A stretch of 14,714 nucleotides of DNA from an uncultured Eubacteriales bacterium (GCA_900555735.1 USMI01000034.1:1-14714), one strand, 5' to 3'. Positions 7,701 to 14,404 are shown, counted from the stretch's first letter. The notes: generated from the sequence alone by a model not told the origin. Numbers and translations are program-made.

Positions 7701-9001
7701 GTGCCGTTTTTCAGGCGGATGCACTTCATGTCCTGTCCACCGATGTCCAGCACGCAGTCCACCTGCGGGTCGAAAAAGGCCGCCGCCGTGGTGTGGGCGA
7801 TGGTCTCCACCTCGCCCTCGTCCAGATGGAAAGCGGCCTTCAGCAGCGCTTCGCCGTAGCCGGTGGAGCAGGAGCGGGCGATGCGGGCCGTGGGCGGCAG
7901 CAGCGCCGAAAGCTGGGTCATGGCGTCCATGGCGGTTTTGATAGGGCTGCCGCTGTTGTTGGCGTAATAGGACCACAGCAGCTCGCCCTCTGCGCCGGTC
8001 AGGGCCAGCTTTGTGGTGGTGGAGCCTGCGTCGATGCCAAGAAAGCAGTCGCCCTCGTATGTACTCAGGTCGGCCTTGGCCACCACCGCGTGGGCGTGGC
8101 GGGCACAGAAGGCGTCATATTCCGCCTTATCCGCGAACAGCGGCGGCAGGCGCTTGATCTCAAAGGCCATGGTGACGCCCTGCGCCAGCCGGTCGATCAG
8201 CTCCCAGATAGGCCGCACCGCCGCGTCCGCTTCCGTCTCCAGCGCCGCCCCCATGGCGGCGAACAGATGGGAGTCGTCGGGGTCCACGATGTTTTCCGGC
8301 GTCAGCTTCAGCGTACGGATAAAGGCCTTTTTCAGCTCCGGCAGGAAGTGCAGCGGCCCGCCCAGAAAGGCCACGCAGCCCCGGATGGGCTTGCCGCAGG
8401 CAAGGACGGAGATGGTCTGGTTCACCACCGCCTGAAAGATGGAGGCGGCCAGATCGGCACGGGTCGCGCCCTCGTTGATGAGGGGCTGGATGTCGGTCTT
8501 GGCGAACACGCCGCACCGGGCGGCGATGGTATACAACTCCTTGTAGTCCGCCGCCGCGTCGTTAAGGCCCTTGGCGTCGGTCTGCAGCAGGGCGGCCATC
8601 TGGTCGATGAAGGAGCCGGTGCCGCCGGCGCACACGCCGTTCATCCGCTCCTCAAGACCGCCGGTGAAATAGATGATCTTGGCATCCTCGCCGCCCAGTT
8701 CGATGGCCACATCCGTCCGGGGATAGCGCTGCTCCAGCGCCGTGGCTACCGCCACCACCTCCTGCACGAAGGGAATGTCCAGCGCCCGGCCCAGATTGAT
8801 GGAGCCGGAGCCGGTGATGGCGGGGCGGAGGGCGCAGTCGCCCAGCACCTCGCTGGCCTCACTCAGCAGCGCCGCCAGCGTCTGCTGGGTGTGAGCCTGA
8901 TGGCGGCGGTAATCACCGTAGAGAATGTTGTCGTTGTCGTCCAGTACCACCAGCTTGACGGTGGTAGAGCCAATGTCGATACCGGCACGATAGGTTTTCA
9001 T
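4772..9001 (-). CDS. Giant fused 2-hydroxyacyl-CoA dehydratase activase-type ATPase
   Basis: 1409-residue protein of the HgdC/BadF-BadG ATPase family fused to the large C-terminal domains found in clostridial homologues (COG3581/COG3580-type). HgdC-like activases use ATP hydrolysis and a [4Fe-4S] cluster to push one electron into 2-hydroxyacyl-CoA dehydratases. Seen: ATPase module 1 with GIDIGSTTVK (7-16), ELGGEDAK (101-108), Cys124 in CAGGTGSF and Cys163; module 2 with GIDAGSTTTK (322-331), DIGGQDMK (419-426), Cys444 and Cys483. Both Cys pairs are 39 residues apart, the spacing of the cluster ligands Cys127/Cys166 of HgdC. A linker has CGGCENNC (604-611) and Cys630. Beyond about 665 come the activase-associated domains, rich in conserved Cys (SECYP, FGCGLDA, NNDACYPS, TGGCCR, QPFACLPNHV). 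No dehydratase subunits adjoin it, so the target is unknown. GGAGGG lies about 12 bases before the ATG, a rather wide spacing; a TATAAT on the minus strand (9040-9035) lacks a convincing -35. Confidence 0.93.
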   Translation of the reverse strand: MKTYRAGIDIGSTTVKLVVLDDNDNILYGDYRRHQAHTQQTLAALLSEASEVLGDCALRPAITGSGSINLGRALDIPFVQEVVAVATALEQRYPRTDVAIELGGEDAKIIYFTGGLEERMNGVCAGGTGSFIDQMAALLQTDAKGLNDAAADYKELYTIAARCGVFAKTDIQPLINEGATRADLAASIFQAVVNQTISVLACGKPIRGCVAFLGGPLHFLPELKKAFIRTLKLTPENIVDPDDSHLFAAMGAALETEADAAVRPIWELIDRLAQGVTMAFEIKRLPPLFADKAEYDAFCARHAHAVVAKADLSTYEGDCFLGIDAGSTTTKLALTGAEGELLWSYYANNSGSPIKTAMDAMTQLSALLPPTARIARSCSTGYGEALLKAAFHLDEGEVETIAHTTAAAFFDPQVDCVLDIGGQDMKCIRLKNGTVDSVMLNEACSSGCGSFLENFANSLGFTAAQFADEALFAQHPVDLGTRCTVFMNSNVKQAQKEGAAVSDISAGLAYSVIKNALFKVIKLADARELGRHIVVQGGTFYNKAVLRAFERIAGTEAVCPDISGLMGAFGAALIARDRYHGQPTETLDFAHIAALTYTAKTARCGGCENNCLLTVNTFSDGGHYISGNRCEKRVKNPNAAQPGANLMAYKRQRLFDYPALSEEKATRGVIGIPRVLNLYENFPYWATFFRQLGFRVVVSPFSTRAIYEMGMESIPSESECYPAKLAHGHVEWLVRHGISTIFHPCVFYEYQETPDAQNHYNCPMVVSYPENLKNNVEAITSGQVRYIRPFIAFTSEKTAEDRLVKLCRDVWDIPAAEVRAAARAAWAEQRRAKEDIRAEGRRRLAEMAQSGKRGVVLAGRPYHIDPEINHGIPELIASYGLYVFTEDSLPLDTPPQRPLRVVDQWVFHSRLYAAAEFVGKRDDLELVQLFSFGCGLDAVTTDQVCEILEKCNKLYTVLKIDEVNNLGAARIRVRSLLAAMNMRREQHICARPQPLDYHRTEFTKEMFEQGYTILAPQMSPIHFDVIEPVFRRHGYHVEILNNATRKAVDVGLQYVNNDACYPSILSVGQLMEAVLSGRYDTNKLALIMTQTGGCCRASNYVAFIRRALDKAGLSHIPVISLNANGMEKNEGFRVSPAMLLAALRQLTFGDLLMRCLYRTRPYEAVPGSANALHAKWRDIATAYAMGEKTGYTYGGICRGIVADFVALPLNETLRKPRVGIVGEILVKYMPLANNYLVDLLEQEGAEAVVPDLTDFLIECIYQQSYKHDYLGTGWTSSLLAKVGTDGIEAVRRPAVEALKASRRFDPPTPMSHIADLAKPFLSLGNQYGEGWFLCGEMAELLTEGVPNIVCIQPFACLPNHVVGKGVIKALKAAYPQANIAAVDYDPGASEVNQLNRIKLMLSAAKKNMA

Positions 9002-9164
9002 AGGTACGATATCCCTCCATCGGGTAATGTGAAAATTATATTAGAACATACCATATCACATTTTGTAGCGTTTTTGCGTTAATATTCTGTTAAGAAAATC
9101 AATTTTACACGTCTGTACCGGACAGCAAAAATGCATGTCCCACAGGGAAATTCTCCAAAAATAC

Positions 9165-9193
9165 TTGAGCCCCGGTACAGCATCTGGTATAAT
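9165..9193 (+). promoter_or_regulatory. Sigma-A promoter of ychF
   Basis: TTGAGC (9165-9170), a 17-base spacer and a perfect TATAAT (9188-9193). The predicted start near 9200 gives a leader of about 38 bases with AAGGAG (9222-9227) placed 10 bases before the ATG. Confidence 0.88.
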
Positions 9194-9237
9194 AACATGT
9201 CAGAATACTATGCACTTGATTAAGGAGATGCACATAT

Positions 9238-10350
9238 ATGAAACTTGGTATCGTGGGATTACCCAACGTGGGCAAGAGTACACTGTTCAACGCTATCACC
9301 AATGCCGGGGCGGAGAGCGCCAATTACCCCTTCTGCACCATCGAGCCCAATGTGGGCGTGGTGGCCGTGCCTGATCCGCGGCTGGACAAGCTGGCGGAGA
9401 TGTACGAGCCGGACAAGAAGACCCCTGCCGTCATCGAGTTCGTGGACATCGCGGGTCTGGTAAAGGGCGCGTCTCAGGGCGCGGGACTTGGCAATAAGTT
9501 TCTGGAGAACATCCGCCGCACCGACGCCATCGTCCATGTGGTGCGCTGCTTCGACGACGAGAACATCATGCATGTGGTGGCCGACGCCAGCCAGAACGTG
9601 CCCGTCGATCCGCTGGGCGACATCGAGACCATCGATCTGGAGCTCATCATGGCCGATCTGGAGATGGTGAACCGCCGGGTGGAGAAGGCCACAAAGGCCG
9701 CCAAGGGCGACAAGAAGTTCCTCCACGAGGCGGAGGTGTTCAAGGCACTGGCCGAGCACCTCAACGCCGGAAAGTCCGCCCGTACCTTCGACTGCGGAGA
9801 CGACCGCGCTATCATCGAGACTGCCGACCTGCTGAGCCTGAAGCCCATCATCTATGCCGCCAACATGGACGAGGACGGCTTTGCTCACTATGAGGACAAC
9901 AAGTACTTCGGCCTTGTCCGGGATCTGGCCGCCAAGGAGGGCGCGCAGGTGCTGCCCATCTGCGCCAAGCTGGAGCAGGACATCGCCGAGCTGGACGACC
10001 CCGAGGAGCGGGCTATGTTCCTTGCCGATCTGGGCATCGAAAAATCCGGCCTTGACCGGCTGATCCAGTGCAGCTATGACCTGCTGGGCCTGATCTCCTT
10101 CCTGACCTACGGCAAGGACGAGTGCCGCGCGTGGACCATCCGCAAGGGCACCAAGGCGCCGCAGGCCGCCGGAAAGATCCACAGCGATATCGAGCGGGGT
10201 TTTATCCGGGCCGAGACCATCAACTTTGACGAGATGATGGCCTGCGGCGGCAGCGTGGCCGCCGCCAAGGAAAAGGGCCTGCTGCGCTCCGAGGGCAAGG
10301 AGTATGTGGTCAAGGACGGCGACATGATCTACTTCCGCTTCAATGTGTGA
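9238..10350 (+). CDS. ychF: Ribosome-associated ATPase YchF (OBG family)
   Basis: Cytosolic P-loop NTPase of 370 residues (family about 365) that associates with ribosomes and in E. coli is linked to oxidative-stress control. Seen: P-loop GLPNVGKST (7-15), switch region DIAGLVKGASQGAGLG (70-85), and NMDE (209-212) in place of the GTPase NKxD, the substitution that gives this family its ATP preference. The middle (about 140-200) is the coiled-coil insertion. The C-terminal TGS-like domain starts near 283 with SFLTYGKDECRAWTI and closes with GDMIYFRFNV. Single-gene unit with its own promoter and terminator, divergent from the activase gene. No anomalies. Confidence 0.97.
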   Translation: MKLGIVGLPNVGKSTLFNAITNAGAESANYPFCTIEPNVGVVAVPDPRLDKLAEMYEPDKKTPAVIEFVDIAGLVKGASQGAGLGNKFLENIRRTDAIVHVVRCFDDENIMHVVADASQNVPVDPLGDIETIDLELIMADLEMVNRRVEKATKAAKGDKKFLHEAEVFKALAEHLNAGKSARTFDCGDDRAIIETADLLSLKPIIYAANMDEDGFAHYEDNKYFGLVRDLAAKEGAQVLPICAKLEQDIAELDDPEERAMFLADLGIEKSGLDRLIQCSYDLLGLISFLTYGKDECRAWTIRKGTKAPQAAGKIHSDIERGFIRAETINFDEMMACGGSVAAAKEKGLLRSEGKEYVVKDGDMIYFRFNV

Positions 10351-10409
10351 GAAGGGGAGGGGCGGCCCCGTGCGCGGCTGCTCCTGCCGCGATATACTCA
10401 GCCTGTTTC

Positions 10410-10450
10410 AACGAAAAAGTCTCCTCCTGATGGGGGAGACTTTTTTCGTT
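10410..10450 (+). terminator. Intrinsic terminator of ychF
   Basis: AACGAAAAAGTCTCCTCC and GGGGGAGACTTTTTTCGTT form a long stem with one bulge over the loop TGAT, with T6 on the descending arm. It is 60 bases downstream of the ychF stop. The A-run on the left could also support minus-strand termination. Confidence 0.85.
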
Positions 10451-10615
10451 ATAAGAAAAGACTGGCAGGAGAACCTTAAAAATCTGCGCGAATGTGAAAA
10501 ATATGCAAAAATATTTTCTTGAAAAGAAAAACTGATAAATTGCAAAACCGATAAAATATGTTCAAAATACACAAAATCATTCGGTGAAATTCTCCGTCGA
10601 AAGCGGAAAAAGTGC
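10451..10615. other. AT-rich non-coding stretch upstream of the permease promoter
   Basis: About 165 strongly AT-rich bases between the ychF terminator and the permease promoter, in sharp contrast to the GC-rich genes. A weak hairpin TTTTCTT-GAA-AAGAAAA is visible, and CTGATAAA recurs as CCGATAAA some 20 bases on. I see no gene, tRNA or riboswitch signature. The A-tracts could act as UP-element or bent DNA for the promoter. Confidence 0.4.
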
Positions 10616-10644
10616 TTGCAACCGCCGAAAAGGCATAGTATACT
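10616..10644 (+). promoter_or_regulatory. Sigma-A promoter of the permease gene
   Basis: TTGCAA (10616-10621), a 17-base spacer and TATACT (10639-10644). The predicted start is near 10651, followed by a leader of about 68 bases that starts with an inverted repeat. Confidence 0.85.
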
Positions 10645-10650
10645 CACAGG

Positions 10651-10684
10651 TGTGGATCGTTAAAAGAATGACAAACTATCCACG
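10651..10684 (+). promoter_or_regulatory. 5'-terminal leader hairpin of the permease mRNA
   Basis: GTGGAT (10652-10657) pairs with ATCCAC (10678-10683), and beyond one C/T mismatch GTT pairs with AAC, giving nine pairs around a 12-base loop; a T/G wobble at the base extends it. The outer base coincides with the predicted +1. It may protect the 5' end of the mRNA or serve as an operator. Confidence 0.45.
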
Positions 10685-10718
10685 ATGTTTAGGAAAGTGA
10701 GAAAGGAAAGTAATCACT

Positions 10719-12056
10719 ATGGAAAAACGGTATACTCTGCCCGTAGCCATCGCGCTGGTGGTGGGCACTGTCATCGGTTCCGGCGTTTTCTTCAAGGCCG
10801 AAGCCGTCCTGACAAAGACCGGCGGTAACCTGACTGTCGGTATTCTGGCGTTTATCATCATGGGCGTTGTCATGATTATCAGCGCCTGCACCTTCGGCGT
10901 CGTGGCCCAGAGCCATGAGGGCGTCGAGGGTCTCGTCGGCTATGCCGCCGCCTCCTGCGGCAAGACCTACAGCTACTATGTGGGCTGGTTCATGGCCGTC
11001 ATCTATTATCCCTCTCTGGTGTCCGTGCTGAGTTGGCTGCCCGCCCGCTACTTCGGCGTGCTGATGGGCTGGGATGACGCCGTGATCGGCGGCCGCACCA
11101 TGATGCTGGCCGGTGTGTTCATGGTCGTCACCTATACTATGAACGCGCTGGCTCCCAAGCTGGCCGGTAAGTTCGCCATCGCCACCACCATCATCAAGCT
11201 GATCCCCCTGCTGCTGATGGCCGTCGTGGGCACCATCGTGGGTCTGGCCAACGGCATGACCGAGTTCAACTTCTCCAACGTTGTCACCGAGATGCCCTTT
11301 GCCGAGGGCCTGTTTGGCGCCATCGTGTCTCTGGCCTTCGCCTTTGAGGGCTGGATCTGCGCCACCTCCATCGGCACCGAGCTGAAGGATTCCAAGAAGA
11401 ATATGCCCCGCGCCCTGCTGATCGGCACCCTGATCGTCGCCGTCGTGTACGTCATCTACTACGTCGGTCTGGCCGGCGCCGTGGAGTCCGAGGTCATGAT
11501 GGCCGGCGGCGAGGCCGGCGCCAAGATCGCCTTCCAGAATATCTTCGGTCAGGTGGGCGGCGCTGCCATCTTCGTGTTCGTGGTCATCTCCTGCTGGGGC
11601 ACCTGCAACGGCCTGACCATGGCCGTCACCCGCGGCATGTTCGATCTGGCCACCGAGAGCGGCAGCCCCAAGCTGAAGATGTTCAAGAACGTCGACCCCA
11701 CCACCAACATGGCCAGCAACTCCGCCGTGTTCGGTCTGCTGGTCAGCTCCCTGTGGCTGCTGTACTTCTACGGCGGCACCATCATGGAAGGCTTCGGCCC
11801 CTTCAAGTTCGACTCCTCCGAGCTGCCCATCATCACCCTGTACGCCATCTATATCCCCATCTACATCGCCCTGCTGAAGCGCAAGGATCTGCCCGGCTTC
11901 CAAGGCAAGGTGATGCCCGTTCTGGCCATCCTGTGCTCGCTGTTCATGGTGTTCGCCGCCATCTACTCCCACAAGATGAACGTGGTCTATTACCTGATCG
12001 TGTTCTTCGTCATCGAGATCATCGGTGCCTTCTTCAAAGGCGGCAAGAAAGCGTAA
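10719..12056 (+). CDS. APC-superfamily amino acid permease
   Basis: 445-residue integral membrane transporter with about twelve hydrophobic helices, the usual size and topology of amino acid/polyamine/organocation carriers. The diagnostic helix-1 unwound segment GTVIGSGVFFKAEAV lies at 16-30, followed by a glycine-rich helix 2. FAFEGWICATSIGTELKDSKKNMPRAL, in the middle, matches the conserved helix 6 to loop region ('FxxFxG...ExKnPkrniPrA'). The helical C-terminus ends in a lysine-rich tail (KGGKKA). It resembles serine/threonine-exchanger or yifK/steT-like members, but the substrate cannot be assigned. The ATG at 10719 follows GAAAGGAAAG. It is monocistronic between a strong promoter and a strong terminator. 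Confidence 0.9.
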   Translation: MEKRYTLPVAIALVVGTVIGSGVFFKAEAVLTKTGGNLTVGILAFIIMGVVMIISACTFGVVAQSHEGVEGLVGYAAASCGKTYSYYVGWFMAVIYYPSLVSVLSWLPARYFGVLMGWDDAVIGGRTMMLAGVFMVVTYTMNALAPKLAGKFAIATTIIKLIPLLLMAVVGTIVGLANGMTEFNFSNVVTEMPFAEGLFGAIVSLAFAFEGWICATSIGTELKDSKKNMPRALLIGTLIVAVVYVIYYVGLAGAVESEVMMAGGEAGAKIAFQNIFGQVGGAAIFVFVVISCWGTCNGLTMAVTRGMFDLATESGSPKLKMFKNVDPTTNMASNSAVFGLLVSSLWLLYFYGGTIMEGFGPFKFDSSELPIITLYAIYIPIYIALLKRKDLPGFQGKVMPVLAILCSLFMVFAAIYSHKMNVVYYLIVFFVIEIIGAFFKGGKKA

Positions 12057-12079
12057 CGCATCCTGACCCCAATCTATCC

Positions 12080-12114
12080 AAAACGGCCCGCGTCGCTGTG
12101 ACGCGGGCCGTTTT
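12080..12114 (+). terminator. Strong intrinsic terminator of the permease gene
   Basis: AAAACGGCCCGCGTC (12080-12094) and GACGCGGGCCGTTTT (12100-12114) pair perfectly (15 bp) over a 5-base loop, with A4/T4 ends. It starts 24 bases past the stop codon. Confidence 0.93.
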
Positions 12115-12213
12115 CTGCCTGTCCGAAGAGGCGGAAATATCTGGCTGTTGCAGGTAAAAAGTGGGTAAATATCCAGAATTGTCCATAATATAGAGACAAA
12201 ATGCTTAAAAATA

Positions 12214-12273
12214 GTTACAACACAGAAACAAAACGGAAAAATCCATTGACGACATGAATTTTTATGCTATACT
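12214..12273 (+). promoter_or_regulatory. Promoter of surface-protein paralogue 1 with upstream conserved box
   Basis: TTGACG (12246-12251), a 16-base spacer and TATACT (12268-12273), with TGC just before the -10 (extended -10). Upstream, GTTACA-N5-GAAACAA (12214-12231) ends exactly 14 bases before the -35. The same layout with identical distances recurs before paralogue 2, so the upstream box is probably a regulator site or specialised UP element. Confidence 0.85.
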
Positions 12274-12279
12274 CGCCAC

Positions 12280-12301
12280 TGTAAGACGAGCGCTCCTTAC
12301 A
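12280..12301 (+). promoter_or_regulatory. 5'-terminal leader hairpin, paralogue 1
   Basis: TGTAAG (12280-12285) pairs with CTTACA (12296-12301), enclosing the palindrome GAGCGCTC. It begins 6 bases after the -10 box, at the predicted transcription start. The position matches the leader hairpin of paralogue 2 (TGTAA at its base in both), while the inner sequence differs. Confidence 0.55.
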
Positions 12302-12324
12302 AAACTTTTTTGGAGGAAAAGAAC

Positions 12325-13245
12325 ATGAAAAAAATCATTGCTCTGGTTCTGAGCATGGCCATGGCGCTGAGCCTGGCCACGGTGGCCTTTGCCGCGATCC
12401 CCACATGGTCGGATAACGAGGCAAAGACGCTGGACCTGTTCGACAAGACCTATAACACCAAACTGGAAGCTTCCGGCGCCGATGGTGTCGTTTTCAAGTA
12501 CACCGCAGCCAAGGCCGCTTCCAAGGGCGTTACCGGCAACATCGGCTATTGGAAGGCCGACAACGACACCGTCTGCTACGTGATGACCACCACCTATAAC
12601 GACAACGTCAGCTTCGCCGTCAAGGCCCACGACGCCAACCTGAAGGTGGGTCAGCAGACCGACAAGGACAACCTGTACTACCTGACCGCCGTGGACGCCA
12701 TCAGCTATAACTATGGCGCGGCCGCCATGTTCACTGCATGGGGCACTACCTGCGGCCAGTACGCCAAGCCTGAGGACGCCGCCTCCCGCAGCTACGCCAA
12801 GGTCACCCTGTACGACGGCAAGGATTACATCTATCGTCTGGCCCAGAAGGCCAGCAACGACGATCCCGAGAAGAACGTCCTGATCGACGGCTTTGTCTAC
12901 ACCGTGGAGGATACCGCCCTCAAGACCATCGCCCACACCTGGGTCGCCAGCAAGCTGGATAAGGACGGCAAGGTGACCGAGTATACCTGCGGTATCTGCA
13001 AGACCGTGGCGCAGGTGTATTCCTCCGTGAATCTGGTTCCCGCCGGCATGACCGTCGAGAAGCTGAGCGATGGCACCCTGATCGCCTTCAAGTACACCCC
13101 CGCCAACAGCAGCGGCGGCACCACCACCAAGCCGGGTATGGACTCTGCCAAGACCTTTGACGCCGGTATCGCCATGTACGTTGGCATGAGCCTGCTGTCC
13201 GTGGCCGGCGGCGCGGTGGTCATCGGCAAGAAGAAGTCCTTCTGA
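12325..13245 (+). CDS. Secreted, C-terminally anchored protein, paralogue 1
   Basis: 306 residues, function unknown. Sec signal peptide at 1-23 (MKK, a hydrophobic core, AFA before the predicted cut). The exported part (24-280) has aromatic- and Asp/Asn-rich segments; near its end HTWVASKLDKDGK is followed by YTCGICK, a His-Trp...CxxC arrangement recurring in gut Bacillota surface proteins and possibly metal-binding. A Ser/Gly/Thr linker leads to SAKTFDAG and a 22-residue hydrophobic helix (about 280-301) with KKKSF at the end. It is homologous along its whole length to the next gene. ATG 12325 is chosen because GGAGG (12312-12316) precedes it; an upstream in-frame TTG would start inside that site. 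Own promoter and terminator, so not in an operon with paralogue 2. Confidence 0.85.
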   Translation: MKKIIALVLSMAMALSLATVAFAAIPTWSDNEAKTLDLFDKTYNTKLEASGADGVVFKYTAAKAASKGVTGNIGYWKADNDTVCYVMTTTYNDNVSFAVKAHDANLKVGQQTDKDNLYYLTAVDAISYNYGAAAMFTAWGTTCGQYAKPEDAASRSYAKVTLYDGKDYIYRLAQKASNDDPEKNVLIDGFVYTVEDTALKTIAHTWVASKLDKDGKVTEYTCGICKTVAQVYSSVNLVPAGMTVEKLSDGTLIAFKYTPANSSGGTTTKPGMDSAKTFDAGIAMYVGMSLLSVAGGAVVIGKKKSF

Positions 13246-13282
13246 GCCGTTGTCCCACTATATTAAATAGAAAGAGAAATAC

Positions 13283-13312
13283 GAAAGGGACGTCCTTCGG
13301 GGCGTCCCTTTC
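13283..13312 (+). terminator. GC-rich hairpin with UUCG tetraloop after paralogue 1
   Basis: GAAAGGGACG (13283-13292) pairs with CGTCCCTTTC (13303-13312), continued by T/G and two C-G pairs that close a C(TTCG)G tetraloop. It is a very stable stem, but only three Ts lie at its base and no long T-tract follows, so termination may be partial. Confidence 0.75.
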
Positions 13313-13349
13313 TGCTGTCCGCCGGACGGTAACAAACCCCTTGCAAAAG

Positions 13350-13409
13350 GTTACACTTTGGAAACAATTCCCTCCAAAGCCTTGACGGCTGGAAAATTTA
13401 TGCTATACT
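13350..13409 (+). promoter_or_regulatory. Promoter of surface-protein paralogue 2 with upstream conserved box
   Basis: GTTACA-N5-GAAACAA (13350-13367), 14 bases, TTGACG (13382-13387), 16 bases with TGC at the end, TATACT (13404-13409). Every distance equals that of the paralogue 1 promoter. An additional GTAAC at about 13329-13333 is inverted relative to the GTTAC in the box. Confidence 0.87.
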
Positions 13410-13415
13410 GGCAAC

Positions 13416-13442
13416 TGTAAAAACAAGAAACACGTTTTTACA
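13416..13442 (+). promoter_or_regulatory. 5'-terminal leader hairpin, paralogue 2
   Basis: TGTAAAAAC (13416-13424) pairs perfectly with GTTTTTACA (13434-13442) over a 9-base A-rich loop. It begins 6 bases after the -10, at the predicted start of the transcript, and leaves the ribosome site GGAGG (13456-13460) single-stranded. Likely an mRNA-stabilising 5' structure. Confidence 0.6.
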
Positions 13443-13468
13443 AACAAATTTTTATGGAGGAAAAAAAC

Positions 13469-14404
13469 ATGAAGAAGATTGTTGCTCTGGCTCTGGCCAT
13501 GGTTATGGCTCTGAGCCTGGCTACCGTCGCTTTCGCTGTCCCCCTGTGGACCAACGGCGGCGAGGTCAAGTTCGACAAGTACGACGCTAAGTACAACACC
13601 AAGACTGAGGACGATGTGTCCTTCACTTTCAATGCTGCTAAGGCTCCCGACGGTAAGGGCGCTGTTGGTAACATCGCTTACTGGTACAATGTTGACGATC
13701 AGCAGGTCACCCACTACTTCGTCATGACCGACAAGTGGACTTCCAACACCTCTTTCGCTGTGAAGCTGCACAACGCTAAAATTCCTGTCGGTGCCCATGA
13801 CAATGAGGCTTCCGAGGGCGCTGCTGAGCCTCTGTACTTCATGACCGAGGTCACCAACGTTTTCTATATCTATGAGGCCACCGCTTACACCGCATGGGGC
13901 AAGCTGTGCGAGCAGTATGCCAAGCCCGCTGATGCTGACTCCGTGACTTATGTTCAGTACACCGCTAAGCTGGAGGCTGGTGAGCCCGTCGTTATCGACG
14001 CCATCAACAAGGCTTCCGTTCCTACCGGTGCTGCCGGCATGGATTCCGTTCTGGTGAACGGCGTTGTCTATGTCGTCAAGGGCACCCGTCAGACCGCTAT
14101 CGCTCACAGCTGGGCTCCCACCGCTTGGGCCAAGGATGGTAAGATCACCACTTACACCTGCCAGACCTGCAAGACCGTTGCTAAGGTCATCGAGTCCATG
14201 TACGTCGCCGACAAGACCAAGTCCCATGTTCAGCTGAGCAATGGCGACCTGATCGAGTTCTCCTACACTGTTGGCAAGCCCGGCACCACCACTGGTGTGA
14301 ACTCTGCTAAGACCTTCGACGCTGGTATCGCCATGTATGTTGGCATGAGCCTGCTGTCCGTCGCTGGCGGCGCTGTCGTCATCGGCAAGAAGAAGGAGTT
14401 CTAA
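13469..14404 (+). CDS. Secreted, C-terminally anchored protein, paralogue 2
   Basis: 311 residues, homologous to the preceding gene. Signal peptide 1-23 ending in AFA; exported domain with matching landmarks (YDAKYNTK; HSWAPTAWAKDGK then YTCQTCK; SNGDLIEFSY); then KPG and Thr-rich linker, SAKTFDAG and a C-terminal helix (about 285-306) with KKKEF at the end. The last 30 or so residues are identical to paralogue 1 apart from the penultimate residue, while the middle has diverged. Codon use differs sharply: in residues 1-23 alanine is GCT six times and GCC once, against GCT once, GCC four times and GCG once in paralogue 1; GTT, GGT and CCT are also common. That is the pattern expected of a very highly expressed gene. 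The true ATG is 13469 after GGAGGAAAAAAAC; an ATG at 13454 overlaps the ribosome site. Confidence 0.86.
   Translation: MKKIVALALAMVMALSLATVAFAVPLWTNGGEVKFDKYDAKYNTKTEDDVSFTFNAAKAPDGKGAVGNIAYWYNVDDQQVTHYFVMTDKWTSNTSFAVKLHNAKIPVGAHDNEASEGAAEPLYFMTEVTNVFYIYEATAYTAWGKLCEQYAKPADADSVTYVQYTAKLEAGEPVVIDAINKASVPTGAAGMDSVLVNGVVYVVKGTRQTAIAHSWAPTAWAKDGKITTYTCQTCKTVAKVIESMYVADKTKSHVQLSNGDLIEFSYTVGKPGTTTGVNSAKTFDAGIAMYVGMSLLSVAGGAVVIGKKKEF

Noticed and set aside
7793..9082. 429-codon plus-strand open frame at the 5' end of the activase gene
   Set aside because: Reverse-frame artefact; the minus-strand protein there has intact ATPase motifs.
10410..10718. Riboswitch or T-box upstream of the amino acid permease
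   Set aside because: The hairpin at 10410-10450 belongs to ychF and lies upstream of the permease promoter; the leader from 10651 is only about 68 bases, with no T-box sequence and no terminator.
10689..11972. 427-codon minus-strand open frame opposite the permease
   Set aside because: Gly/His/Asp-rich translation created by the Val/Ile/Ala/Gly codons of membrane helices read backwards; no start signals.
2998..13302. CGTCCTTCGG shared by the post-glpK hairpin and the paralogue 1 terminator as a repeat family
   Set aside because: The match is a short stem cap (TTCG-type loop) common in stable hairpins; flanking bases differ, so it is probably chance.
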